From Kordia sp965224175 (GTDB lineage: Bacteria > Bacteroidota > Bacteroidia > Flavobacteriales > Flavobacteriaceae), in NCBI RefSeq assembly GCF_965224175.1, contig NZ_OZ245041.1, positions 2,294,001 to 2,358,000 of the forward strand: DNA of 64,000 nucleotides. Reading direction: 5' to 3'. This document shows positions 21,759 to 29,432 of this stretch, piece by piece (within the stretch, counting starts at the first letter, position 1; each line of letters begins with the position of its first letter). The notes below the pieces were generated by a model that saw only the letters and a list, made by a program, of their open reading frames with translations, ran no database searches and was not told the DNA's origin. Made by a program: the position numbers and the translations under genes.

Positions 21759-24206
21759 ATGAAAAGAATTCTCATTCTTCTTCTTACCATATTGATTATT
21801 GGCTGTACAACAGAAACTCCTAAAGAATATTCGCTGTTAAAGTATGCACCTCAAAATGCAGCTGTTATTTTACAGATTCAGGATTTTGAAAGTTTTCAGA
21901 GCGAATTGAAAAATAATCAATTGCTGAAATCATTCAAACAACCAAAATTCAAGCAGGATTTTAATGCGTTTGTAACGTATGTAAAATACATTCAGCCAAA
22001 CTCAAAATCGTTATTGTGTTTTAATGAACTAGGAAAGAATAGTTTTGAATATACGTTTGTTACGAAAACACATCCAAATTTGATTCAGTTAGACTCGCTA
22101 CATAAAGCTACAACTGAAAACATTGCATATGAAGGCAATGAAATTATTAAAACTACACTTGGCGATCATGTAAATTATACGTTTTTGGCAGATAGTATTT
22201 TTGTGAATTCTTCTTCTCAGTTATTGATTGAAAATTGTATTCGTTCGTATAAAAAAGTGATCATTCCTGAACCACTTAAAAAAGTATATGCTACGATAGA
22301 TGAGAGCAAATCTGCCACTTTACTCGCTACTCCAAAACATCTTTCACCATTATTAAAAAAGATATTTCCAAATGCTGACACGAAATTTGTAACCACATTT
22401 GGAGAACAAATGGCTTTAGATGTATCTATATTACAGGATGAAATTTCTTTTACCGGAATCATCACAGCCAACGATTCGTTATCACACAGCCTAAGTTCTT
22501 TAAAAAATACAACTCCAAGAGAACATAAAATCGCAAAAGTGATTCCTCGATTTTTTGATCATTTTACGTCAATTACCTTTGATGAATACAAAAAGTTTCA
22601 CCCAGAAACTAAAAACTCTTTGCTAGATGCTTTGGAAGAAGTTTGCTCATTTTCTTTTAATAATGGCACATTTACAGCTTTGCGTTTTATTTCTCCAAGT
22701 AATGAAGCCATTACACAATTAACCACAAATACAGAACACAACACTGTACGAAATGTAAAAGTGTATGAAAATGAAGATCCTGAACTTTTTAAAAATCACT
22801 TTACACCATTCATCTCCGATTTTGGCAATGATTTTTATATTGTTTTAGATGAATATATTGTGTTTAGTGATCGAGATAATTTGCGAAATTTAGCCATGCT
22901 AATTGGACTTTATAAAGACGAACAAACACTTTCTTCGCAAAAGAGCTACCAAGAAGCGCTTCAAAACTTAAGCGATGAATCTTCGTTAGTGTCTTTCGTA
23001 AACACAGATTCTTTTAAGAAAACATTCGCGGAAAGCACGAAAAAGACATATCAAAAAGAAATTCTAAGTATTAATGTAGACGATTATCCGTTTGCCGCAT
23101 TGCAATTTACTAATGAAAAAGGGAGTAATTATGCACATGTTCACGGTATTTTAAAACGAAATACAGCTAAACCTACTGAAAATACAGTGACACAATTTTT
23201 AAACGTAGTATTAGATAATCCTGCGATCACAAATCCGCAGTTTGTAAAAAATCATATTACCAAACGCAGAGAAATTGTCGTGCAAGACGCACAGAATATT
23301 TTGTATTTGATTTCTACAAAAGGAAAAGTATTGTGGAAAAAACAGTTAGATGGAAAAATTTTAGGAGACCTATCACAAATAGATTTGTATAAAAACGGAC
23401 GTTTGCAATTGGCCGTTACAACACCACAATCTTTTTATGTTTTTGATAGAAAAGGTACAGAAGTAAAGCCGTATCCAACAAAAGCAACATTAGCTTATAC
23501 ACAACCTGTCGCTATTTTTGATTATGATAATTCGAAAAATTATCGCTTTGTGTTTACGGAAGGAAATAAGGTAGTAATGCGCGATAAGAAAGGAAAGGAA
23601 GTTACTGGTTTTAAATTTTCAGGTTCGGAAAATGAATTCATCAATCCGCCGCAACATTTTAGAGTAAAAACGAAAGACTATATTGTTCTTCAAGAAAGCA
23701 ATGGAAAACTTCACATTCTGTCGCGAACAGGAAAATCTAGAATTACAGCTAAGGAGAATATTCAGTTTTCAGACAATCAAGTATACATTCACAACAATTT
23801 ATTTACTACTTCTGATCGCAATGGAAATTTAATTCAGGTAGATAGTAAAGGACAGATTCAAAAAACAAAACTTCCTGTAGAAGAAAATCATGATGTAACC
23901 ATGACAAGTAAAACATTGGTAAGCTTTTTTGAGAATAAATTACGTATCAAAGACAAAACCGTAGAACTTGACTTCGGATCGTACAGCAAACCAAAAATCT
24001 TCTATATTAAGAATAAGATTTATGTGTCCATTACAGATAAAGATGCTCAGAAAGTATATGTATATGACAGCAATGCAAAACTTCTTCCTGGATTTCCCGC
24101 TTTTGGAACTTCAGAAATTGATTTAGAAAATTTAGATAAAGATGCTAAATTAGAATTTGTTACTAAAGGAGAAAACAAAACGATTTTAGTATACAAGTTA
24201 AACTAG
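21759..24206 (+). CDS. Large lipoprotein, unknown function
   Basis: The 815-residue protein has a lipoprotein signal (ILLLTILIIGC, lipidation at Cys 16). Residues from 17 to about 460 form a mixed fold with many Asn/Lys/Phe residues; the beginning (SLLKYAPQNAAVILQIQDFE) resembles the surface-proteins group often named DUF3352, unverified. The C-terminal ~300 residues repeat a strand pattern with LYLISTKGKVLWKKQL, FYVFDRKGTEV and VVMRDKKGKEVTGF, like beta-propeller blades or PQQ-type repeats. It stands alone, with a TACTTTTG box at 21692 upstream. A role as an outer-membrane-associated scaffold is an inference. Confidence 0.75.
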   Translation: MKRILILLLTILIIGCTTETPKEYSLLKYAPQNAAVILQIQDFESFQSELKNNQLLKSFKQPKFKQDFNAFVTYVKYIQPNSKSLLCFNELGKNSFEYTFVTKTHPNLIQLDSLHKATTENIAYEGNEIIKTTLGDHVNYTFLADSIFVNSSSQLLIENCIRSYKKVIIPEPLKKVYATIDESKSATLLATPKHLSPLLKKIFPNADTKFVTTFGEQMALDVSILQDEISFTGIITANDSLSHSLSSLKNTTPREHKIAKVIPRFFDHFTSITFDEYKKFHPETKNSLLDALEEVCSFSFNNGTFTALRFISPSNEAITQLTTNTEHNTVRNVKVYENEDPELFKNHFTPFISDFGNDFYIVLDEYIVFSDRDNLRNLAMLIGLYKDEQTLSSQKSYQEALQNLSDESSLVSFVNTDSFKKTFAESTKKTYQKEILSINVDDYPFAALQFTNEKGSNYAHVHGILKRNTAKPTENTVTQFLNVVLDNPAITNPQFVKNHITKRREIVVQDAQNILYLISTKGKVLWKKQLDGKILGDLSQIDLYKNGRLQLAVTTPQSFYVFDRKGTEVKPYPTKATLAYTQPVAIFDYDNSKNYRFVFTEGNKVVMRDKKGKEVTGFKFSGSENEFINPPQHFRVKTKDYIVLQESNGKLHILSRTGKSRITAKENIQFSDNQVYIHNNLFTTSDRNGNLIQVDSKGQIQKTKLPVEENHDVTMTSKTLVSFFENKLRIKDKTVELDFGSYSKPKIFYIKNKIYVSITDKDAQKVYVYDSNAKLLPGFPAFGTSEIDLENLDKDAKLEFVTKGENKTILVYKLN

Positions 24207-24209
24207 AAT

Positions 24210-24704
24210 TTACTGTAACGAACTTCCTATTTCGTCAATTTCGTTTTGCGCATTACATTCTTCTTTCTGTTTTTTAATACGTTTTGACAAAATAGAAGTT
24301 TCTATTATACTGAAAATCCCATAGAGCACAATCACAGCCAGCGCTATAAAAATTGGTAAATCCGCAGCTCTCATACCTCTGGTTGAGATAGCCGCAATGT
24401 TTCCAAAGGCAGAAAGTATTCCAAAGAATGCATAACAAACACCTGAAGCGATGGCTCCAATCCATAAAATCAACGGTATTTTCTTTGCTTTTACAGCACG
24501 TTTTGATGGTCTGTAATATCGAAAACTTACTATATGATACCACATTGCTAAAAGACCAACGAATATTCCTATTCCAGCAAACAGCAGCATAAATTTTGTA
24601 TCTGAATTATGGTTACTTGCACTGTAAATTCCGATAGCTCCTACACTCATTACAAGTAATATAAATGCTAAAATGAAGATGAGAATGATTTTATATACAC
24701 GCAT
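24210..24704 (-). CDS. Small four-helix membrane protein, EIDEIG family, member 6 of 6 (operon order)
   Basis: The 164-residue product has four hydrophobic segments and shares the framework of its five upstream relatives. It begins VYKIILIFI, has WYHIVSFRYY before the second pair of helices, then KIPLILWIGAIASG, and ends KRIKKQKEECNAQNEIDEIGSSLQ. The last acidic EIDEIG motif with the preceding KRIKK is cytoplasmic by the positive-inside rule (inference). It is the last gene of the array, 9 bases after its neighbour. No known family is recognised. Confidence 0.82.
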   Translation of the reverse strand: MRVYKIILIFILAFILLVMSVGAIGIYSASNHNSDTKFMLLFAGIGIFVGLLAMWYHIVSFRYYRPSKRAVKAKKIPLILWIGAIASGVCYAFFGILSAFGNIAAISTRGMRAADLPIFIALAVIVLYGIFSIIETSILSKRIKKQKEECNAQNEIDEIGSSLQ

Positions 24705-24713
24705 GATTTCTTT

Positions 24714-25202
24714 TTATATTGTTGAACTTCCTATTTCGTCAATTTCATCTTTTGTATGACGTTCTAATCTGAGTTTCTTAAGTCGATTCTTTAAAAGTGA
24801 CAATTCTAAAAAACCTAAAACACAACTTACCAACATAAATACTAGCAATAACACATCTTTCAATTGATGCGCTATACCATAACTCATCAATCGTAAATAA
24901 TCATACAATGCATATCCAAAAAGTACTAGCAAAGCACCATTAAACACAATAGCTCCAATCCAGAATACTTTACTAACTTTAAATGCGACAGTTATATTTT
25001 CTTTTTTCTTATAAAACTGAAAACTCTTTATATGATATACCAAATTCACTATGGATGCCATATAGACCAACGCTAAAGAAAGGTATGCGATTATAGATCC
25101 ACTATTGTTTTCATTTGTGAGTAATATATACACGATTACGGACAATCCTCCAAAACAGAACAGTCCAGACAAAATTAAAAGTATTTTTAGTACGCGTATC
25201 AT
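24714..25202 (-). CDS. Small four-helix membrane protein, EIDEIG family, member 5 of 6
   Basis: The 162-residue product starts MIRVLKILLILSGLFCFGG and has YHIKSFQFY, then KVFWIGAIVFNG, and ends LKNRLKKLRLERHTKDEIDEIGSSTI. It is directly adjacent to the next upstream gene (stop and start without a gap), so the array is almost certainly co-transcribed. Confidence 0.82.
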   Translation of the reverse strand: MIRVLKILLILSGLFCFGGLSVIVYILLTNENNSGSIIAYLSLALVYMASIVNLVYHIKSFQFYKKKENITVAFKVSKVFWIGAIVFNGALLVLFGYALYDYLRLMSYGIAHQLKDVLLLVFMLVSCVLGFLELSLLKNRLKKLRLERHTKDEIDEIGSSTI

Positions 25203-25682
25203 TTACTCAGTTTGATTTCCTATTTCGTTAATTTCATTTTTTGTCGCTACAATAGCTTTAAGGCGCTTGATACGTTTCTTTAAAATTAGAACCTCTAGAA
25301 AACCTAACAATCCTGGAACTAAAAAAGTAAGCACTGAAAACAGATATCGACCTGCATAACCATATCTATACATTTGTATCAAATTATACATACTATCGCC
25401 TGCGGTACATAATAAGAGTAGTGAAAAACAAATCGTTCCAATCCATAAAATTACAGGAAGCTTTCTATCAAGTTGTCTTTTTTCTTTACGTTGATAAAAA
25501 CGAAAACTTTTTACATGATAGAAAACATTCAATACAGAAGTAACAATTGCGATTCCCGAAAAAACAAAAAGCGCTACAGGTGTGCCCACAGTTTCTCTGT
25601 CTCCAAATAGAATCAAATAAGAAATTCCGCCAAAAATAAAAAGGGAATATAATGTTAGGAGAATTTTTAATACACGCATCAT
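25203..25682 (-). CDS. Small four-helix membrane protein, EIDEIG family, member 4 of 6
   Basis: The 159-residue product starts MMRVLKILLTLYSLFIFGG and has YHVKSFRFYQRKEKRQLDRK, then PVILWIGTI, then ending LKKRIKRLKAIVATKNEINEIGNQTE. The N-terminal part is very like its downstream neighbour, pointing to a recent tandem duplication. Confidence 0.82.
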   Translation of the reverse strand: MMRVLKILLTLYSLFIFGGISYLILFGDRETVGTPVALFVFSGIAIVTSVLNVFYHVKSFRFYQRKEKRQLDRKLPVILWIGTICFSLLLLCTAGDSMYNLIQMYRYGYAGRYLFSVLTFLVPGLLGFLEVLILKKRIKRLKAIVATKNEINEIGNQTE

Positions 25683-25691
25683 TTACACTAT

Positions 25692-26156
25692 TTACTTTCC
25701 TATTTCTTCAATTTCATCTTTTTTTGTTCGAATCATTTTAATTCGTTTTTTCAACATGGAAACTTCCAAAAAACCTAATAATGATGGACCAATTAAGAGC
25801 GATATAAAAAATATATCTTCCGAACTATATCTGTGTGATAAATATTTATCTGCATTATTATACATCGCTACACCAACTAAAAATAATAGAAAAGTAGAAA
25901 AACACAGTGTTGCGATCCATAAAAACATTGGAAGTTTTTTAGTTAAATTCCATTTTTCTTCACGTCGATAAAAACGAAAACTTTTAACATGATACAGTAT
26001 ATTCAATATTGCTAGTATATACATAAAAGCAATAAGGATTTTTGCATACAAAGGCATATTCGCTTCTCCTATTGAAGAATCTTCAAGTAGCGCATAGGAT
26101 AATCCCAATAGAATGATGGAAGCATATGAAATTAGTATTATTTTCAAAAAACGCAT
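25692..26156 (-). CDS. Small four-helix membrane protein, EIDEIG family, member 3 of 6
   Basis: The 154-residue product starts MRFLKIILISYASIILLG and has YHVKSFRFYRREEKWNLTKK, then LPMFLWIATL, and ends LKKRIKMIRTKKDEIEEIGK. It shares the framework above but stops right after the EIEEIG motif. Confidence 0.82.
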   Translation of the reverse strand: MRFLKIILISYASIILLGLSYALLEDSSIGEANMPLYAKILIAFMYILAILNILYHVKSFRFYRREEKWNLTKKLPMFLWIATLCFSTFLLFLVGVAMYNNADKYLSHRYSSEDIFFISLLIGPSLLGFLEVSMLKKRIKMIRTKKDEIEEIGK

Positions 26157-26168
26157 ACCTAAAATGAT

Positions 26169-26660
26169 TTATAATGTTGAATTGCCAATATCGTCAAATT
26201 CATCAGTAAGATTTAATAAATCGTGTTGTTTTTTAATTCGTTTAGGCATTAAAACAACTTCTATGATGCCGAGTATGCTTGAAAAAAGTATAAACATTGT
26301 AAACACAAAATTTGGCATATCTTGTGAAATCGTAGTATCAGTATGGTAAAAAATAGTAAAATAGTCTTTTACTATTTTAAAAATCACAGAACTTGGCAAA
26401 GCAAACGCTGCAAGCCAAAGTATTCTCGGAAATTTTCTTTTTCGTCTAATTTTACTGTAGTAAGAATAAGTTTGCACATGAAAAAAAACACTTAAAATTC
26501 CCGAAGCAATCACCAAAGACAAGATAATGATTTGAATGAAACCATACGTTTCAATATCTTTCAATGACTCAACAAGCATAAGTGTAGCACCTAAAATTAC
26601 AGTTAAAGTGTACATTACAATAAAAACCTTAAGCGTTTCTTTAAAAATAAGTCGAGTCAA
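26169..26660 (-). CDS. Small four-helix membrane protein, EIDEIG family, member 2 of 6
   Basis: The 163-residue product is more diverged: FHVQTYSYY replaces YHVKSFRFY, FPRILWLAAF replaces LPVILWIGTI, and the tail is PKRIKKQHDLLNLTDEFDDIGNSTL. The final motif is EFDDIG. It retains the four hydrophobic segments. The start could be a few codons later (an internal M near residue 16). Confidence 0.8.
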   Translation of the reverse strand: MTRLIFKETLKVFIVMYTLTVILGATLMLVESLKDIETYGFIQIIILSLVIASGILSVFFHVQTYSYYSKIRRKRKFPRILWLAAFALPSSVIFKIVKDYFTIFYHTDTTISQDMPNFVFTMFILFSSILGIIEVVLMPKRIKKQHDLLNLTDEFDDIGNSTL

Positions 26661-26707
26661 TACTAATGATTTAATTTTTTACCTACGTAGATCAATATAC
26701 AAACAAA

Positions 26708-27181
26708 TCAGTCAACAGTTCCTTTTATATTTTCAATATTTTGTTGTTGTCTGCGACGTTGTTTGTACACTTGTACAAATCTATTCAACTTATACAGTTC
26801 CCATAAGGTAAATAATCCGAAAACAACAAGACAAGAAGCAATGACAATTCCTAATGAATTTACAGAGACATTGTCCATGAATATATTTGGTAAAAAAAGA
26901 CCAATACCTAATAACGTGCTAATAAGCCCAAAAGCTACATGTAATGCCCAATATTTTTTAGAGAGTTCTTCTATCGTTTTTCCGAAAATAAACAACGGAT
27001 AATATGCTAATGTCTTGATATGAAAGTAAATGCTAAATGCGCTTGTACAGGCAAAGAAAAATAATGCAGAAACGGCTCCCATAAAACTTTTAAGTTCTAA
27101 ATACAGCAGATAACTAAATGACAATAGTAATATCGTGATCAATACCGTAAAAATGAGCAATCCTACTTTTACAACTTTCAT
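26708..27181 (-). CDS. Small four-helix membrane protein, EIDEIG family, member 1 of 6 (divergent)
   Basis: The 157-residue product is the most diverged member: FHIKTLAYY remains, but the end is VYKQRRRQQQNIENIKGTVD, without EIDEIG. It still has four hydrophobic segments. It begins one base after the lipB stop, so it is the first array gene of the lipB transcript. Confidence 0.78.
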   Translation of the reverse strand: MKVVKVGLLIFTVLITILLLSFSYLLYLELKSFMGAVSALFFFACTSAFSIYFHIKTLAYYPLFIFGKTIEELSKKYWALHVAFGLISTLLGIGLFLPNIFMDNVSVNSLGIVIASCLVVFGLFTLWELYKLNRFVQVYKQRRRQQQNIENIKGTVD

Positions 27182-27182
27182 C

Positions 27183-27890
27183 TTATGCTTTGATATCTAG
27201 TTGTGCCTCAAAAAGTGTTTTAAAATGACGCAATAGTTTTTCTTTAACTTCCGCTTCATCTACGTGCATTTTCCCTAATTCTACATTCAAAGATGTAACA
27301 GCTTTTCCTCTAATTCCACATGGAATGATATTGTCAAAATATCCTAAATCTGCATTTACATTCAAAGCATATCCATGCATGGTTACCCAACGACTCGCTC
27401 TTACGCCCATAGCACAAATTTTACGCGCAAATGGAGTTCCAACATCAAGCCAAACACCTGTTTCTCCTTTACTTCTTGCAGCTTTCAAGCCATATTCCGC
27501 CAAGGTTAAAATGATCATTTCTTCCAATAAACGCAAGTATTTATGAATATCAGTAAAGAAGTTTTCCAAATCTAAAATAGGATATCCTACAATTTGTCCT
27601 GGTCCGTGATAAGTAATATCACCACCGCGATTTATTTTATAAAACGTAGCTCCTTTAGCAGCCAATTGTGTTTCATCTAATAACAAATTAGACATATCGC
27701 CGCTTTTCCCTAAAGTATATACGTGCGGATGTTCTACAAACAAAAAATGATTTGATGTTTCTAAACCAGCATCTTCACGCCTATTCTTAATCTTTGTATC
27801 TAAGATTTCCTTGAATAGTTCTTCTTGAAAATCCCAAGTTTCTTTATAGTCTTTCGTACCTAAATCCTGTACTTGTATTGTTTTATTCAA
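27183..27890 (-). CDS. lipB: Octanoyl-[ACP]:protein N-octanoyltransferase
   Basis: LipB moves the octanoyl group from acyl carrier protein to lipoyl domains of dehydrogenase complexes, the first step of de novo lipoylation. The 235-residue protein has FLFVEHPHVYTLGKSGD near residue 50, the RGGDITYHGPGQIVGYPI motif, and the catalytic Cys/Lys pair in NIIPCGIRGKAVTSL near residue 190. The E2 of the branched-chain complex in this window is a plausible substrate. It heads an operon of six small membrane proteins. The region upstream is divergent to the frameshifted lanthipeptide precursor. Confidence 0.96.
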   Translation of the reverse strand: MNKTIQVQDLGTKDYKETWDFQEELFKEILDTKIKNRREDAGLETSNHFLFVEHPHVYTLGKSGDMSNLLLDETQLAAKGATFYKINRGGDITYHGPGQIVGYPILDLENFFTDIHKYLRLLEEMIILTLAEYGLKAARSKGETGVWLDVGTPFARKICAMGVRASRWVTMHGYALNVNADLGYFDNIIPCGIRGKAVTSLNVELGKMHVDEAEVKEKLLRHFKTLFEAQLDIKA

Positions 27891-28015
27891 AGTAGTTTCT
27901 TTTGCGATTACAAAAATACAACATTACAAATATCTATTCTTATCAGATAAGCTTTATTTAACAGCATTTTAGAAACTGAAACCATGAATTCAAAAATTAA
28001 CTTTTAATACAAACA

Positions 28016-28023
28016 TATATTTA
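28016..28023 (+). promoter_or_regulatory. Weak -7-like box upstream of the lanthipeptide-type precursor
   Basis: TATATTTA differs by one base from TAnnTTTG and lies 35 bases before the ATG at 28058. No TTG is found at the expected -33 distance. It is listed only as a candidate. Confidence 0.25.
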
Positions 28024-28057
28024 CGGTTTCTTAGTCACAAACACGAATAACTAAGAC

Positions 28058-28275
28058 ATGAAAAAAAATCACTAAAATCATTATCTCTCAAAAAAAGCAA
28101 TGTTGCCAACATTTCCAGAGGATCACAAAATGCACAAGCAGATCAAGCACAAAACGCAATCAGTTCCATATGCCCTAACCCAACAATTATATTTACAGTT
28201 CATTCCGCGCTTCCTTGGGATTGTAGAACATTGTCTTGTCTTACTGATTGCGAATGGTGTAAAGTATTTCCTTAA
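28058..28275 (+). pseudogene. Class I lanthipeptide-type precursor, frameshifted in an A-run
   Basis: The ATG at 28058 is followed by eight A's, giving MKKNH and a stop at once. If one A is added, the frame runs to a TAA at 28273-28275 and encodes 72 residues: a leader MKKKSLKSLSLKKSNVANIS and a core with five Cys (39, 56, 61, 65, 68) and eight Ser/Thr. Leaders starting MKKK(N/S)LKSLxLKK are typical of class I lanthipeptide precursors in Bacteroidota. The 218-base length is exactly one base short of 73 codons. A strong terminator follows 3 bases after the stop. Whether this is a pseudogene, a homopolymer sequencing error or a slippage-controlled gene cannot be told here. No lanthionine synthetase is visible in the window. 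Confidence 0.7.
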
Positions 28276-28278
28276 TAA

Positions 28279-28314
28279 AAAAAGAGGAATTGCACAATTG
28301 CAATTCCTCTTTTT
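28279..28314. terminator. Bidirectional terminator between precursor gene and lipoprotein gene
   Basis: A perfect 16-bp stem (AAAAAGAGGAATTGCA with its complement) and a 4-base loop are flanked by A- and T-runs. It serves the plus-strand precursor transcript and the convergent minus-strand lipoprotein gene. Confidence 0.9.
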
Positions 28315-28334
28315 CATATTTTATAACGTAGTTT

Positions 28335-29081
28335 TTATTTTTCCAATTCAACTTCTACGTCTAACATTTTTGGATTCTGTATGTATTCCATAAAGTTAAG
28401 TTCTGCTGTAAAGCTTTTTCCATCTTCACTAATAACTGCATTTTCTAAAGAAACTGATTTTATTTTTCTTGGGAAATGATACTTTAAGGTATAATTAGAC
28501 GCTGCAAACATCATTTTTGCTTGTCCTAAATTTTGCTGTAAAGAATCCATTTTTGCTTGATCTACAATAGCAACTGTACGCTTGAATACATTGTTTTTGA
28601 ACGAATAATTTGTTGTAGTCGTTCCGTCAGAACCTAAAGAAGACAATGGATTTCCTGCTTGCGACTTTCTACTTTTGTCCATTTTTCCAGCAGCATTCAT
28701 AGCTTTAAACATATCTTGCAACTCGTCAACGCTTTCAAAATCAGCAAAAATATCCATATTCATTTTCTTCTCTCCTGAATTCATCACCATATGCATACTA
28801 AAAGGCTCTAAACTTTTTAGTTCTGCTTGTTGTTCTGCTGATAATTTTGAGATACTATCGCGTTCTGCTGCAAACATTTCTTTGAATGACATAACAGAAT
28901 CAATAGCAACTTCTTCGCCTTTGCTCATTTCGTCTCCCATCATGTCCATTAACTCAGCTCCATCCATATTGAAAGATACTTTTCCACTTCCATCTTCATT
29001 GATATAAATGTTTTCAGTAAACTGACAACTTGTAAAAAGCGTTACAAACGCGACTAAAAGTCCTAAATAAATTTTTCTCAT
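28335..29081 (-). CDS. Lipoprotein of unknown function
   Basis: The 248-residue protein has a lipoprotein signal (YLGLLVAFVTLFTSC, Cys 19). The body begins ENIYINEDGSGKVSFNMDGAE and contains many Met and Asp residues, a helical region near 60-95 and beta strands near the C terminus (FSFKNNVFKRTVAI, YTLKYHFPRKIKSVSL). The N-terminal strand pattern with GSGKVSF is seen in lipoproteins of Bacteroidota with unknown roles. The Pmp3-like gene lies upstream on the same strand and may be co-transcribed. Confidence 0.82.
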   Translation of the reverse strand: MRKIYLGLLVAFVTLFTSCQFTENIYINEDGSGKVSFNMDGAELMDMMGDEMSKGEEVAIDSVMSFKEMFAAERDSISKLSAEQQAELKSLEPFSMHMVMNSGEKKMNMDIFADFESVDELQDMFKAMNAAGKMDKSRKSQAGNPLSSLGSDGTTTTNYSFKNNVFKRTVAIVDQAKMDSLQQNLGQAKMMFAASNYTLKYHFPRKIKSVSLENAVISEDGKSFTAELNFMEYIQNPKMLDVEVELEK

Positions 29082-29102
29082 TGTTTTTATTTAAATTATT
29101 AT

Positions 29103-29261
29103 TTATCGTTTCGGGTTGTTTACAATTACTAAAGCGGCAATAGTTCCCGGAACCCATCCGCAAAGCCACAAAATAAAGACAATTAAAATTGATCCGCAAC
29201 CTTTATCTAATACAGATAACGGCGGAAATATAATTGCCAATAATACTCTCCATATACTCAT
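29103..29261 (-). CDS. Pmp3/YqaE-family small membrane protein
   Basis: This is a 52-residue protein on the minus strand. It starts MSIWRVLLAIIFPPLSVLDKG and continues CGSILIVFILWLCGWVPGTIAALVIV, ending NNPKR. The I-x-FPPL-x-V motif, a glycine-Cys turn and the second helix with GWVPG-x-I-A-A are the signature of the Pmp3/YqaE/UPF0057 family, small proteolipids linked with membrane potential and stress in other organisms. It lies 21 bases upstream of the lipoprotein gene on the same strand. Confidence 0.9.
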   Translation of the reverse strand: MSIWRVLLAIIFPPLSVLDKGCGSILIVFILWLCGWVPGTIAALVIVNNPKR

Positions 29262-29376
29262 ACTATTTTTTAATTTGATGATTGATGATACTCATAAGAC
29301 ACAAAAATCGTGAAAACGTTACACTAGCTTAGCGTTTATAAACTATAATAGCTTCAAATATTTCCAAATCAATACA

Positions 29377-29407
29377 TTGGTATACTAACGAAATGTATTT
29401 ATCTTTG
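29377..29407 (+). promoter_or_regulatory. Promoter for lysS
   Basis: A TTG (29377-29379), a 20-base spacer and TATCTTTG (29400-29407) match the Bacteroidota consensus TTG/TAnnTTTG. The box ends 25 bases before the lysS start. Confidence 0.75.
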
Positions 29408-29432
29408 CAAACTTAATTTTACAAATATTATT

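Noticed and set aside
28100..28393. 97-codon plus-strand frame and a 64-codon minus-strand frame
   Set aside because: Both cover the lanthipeptide-type precursor and its terminator in other frames; the plus one runs through a strong hairpin and into the opposing lipoprotein gene.
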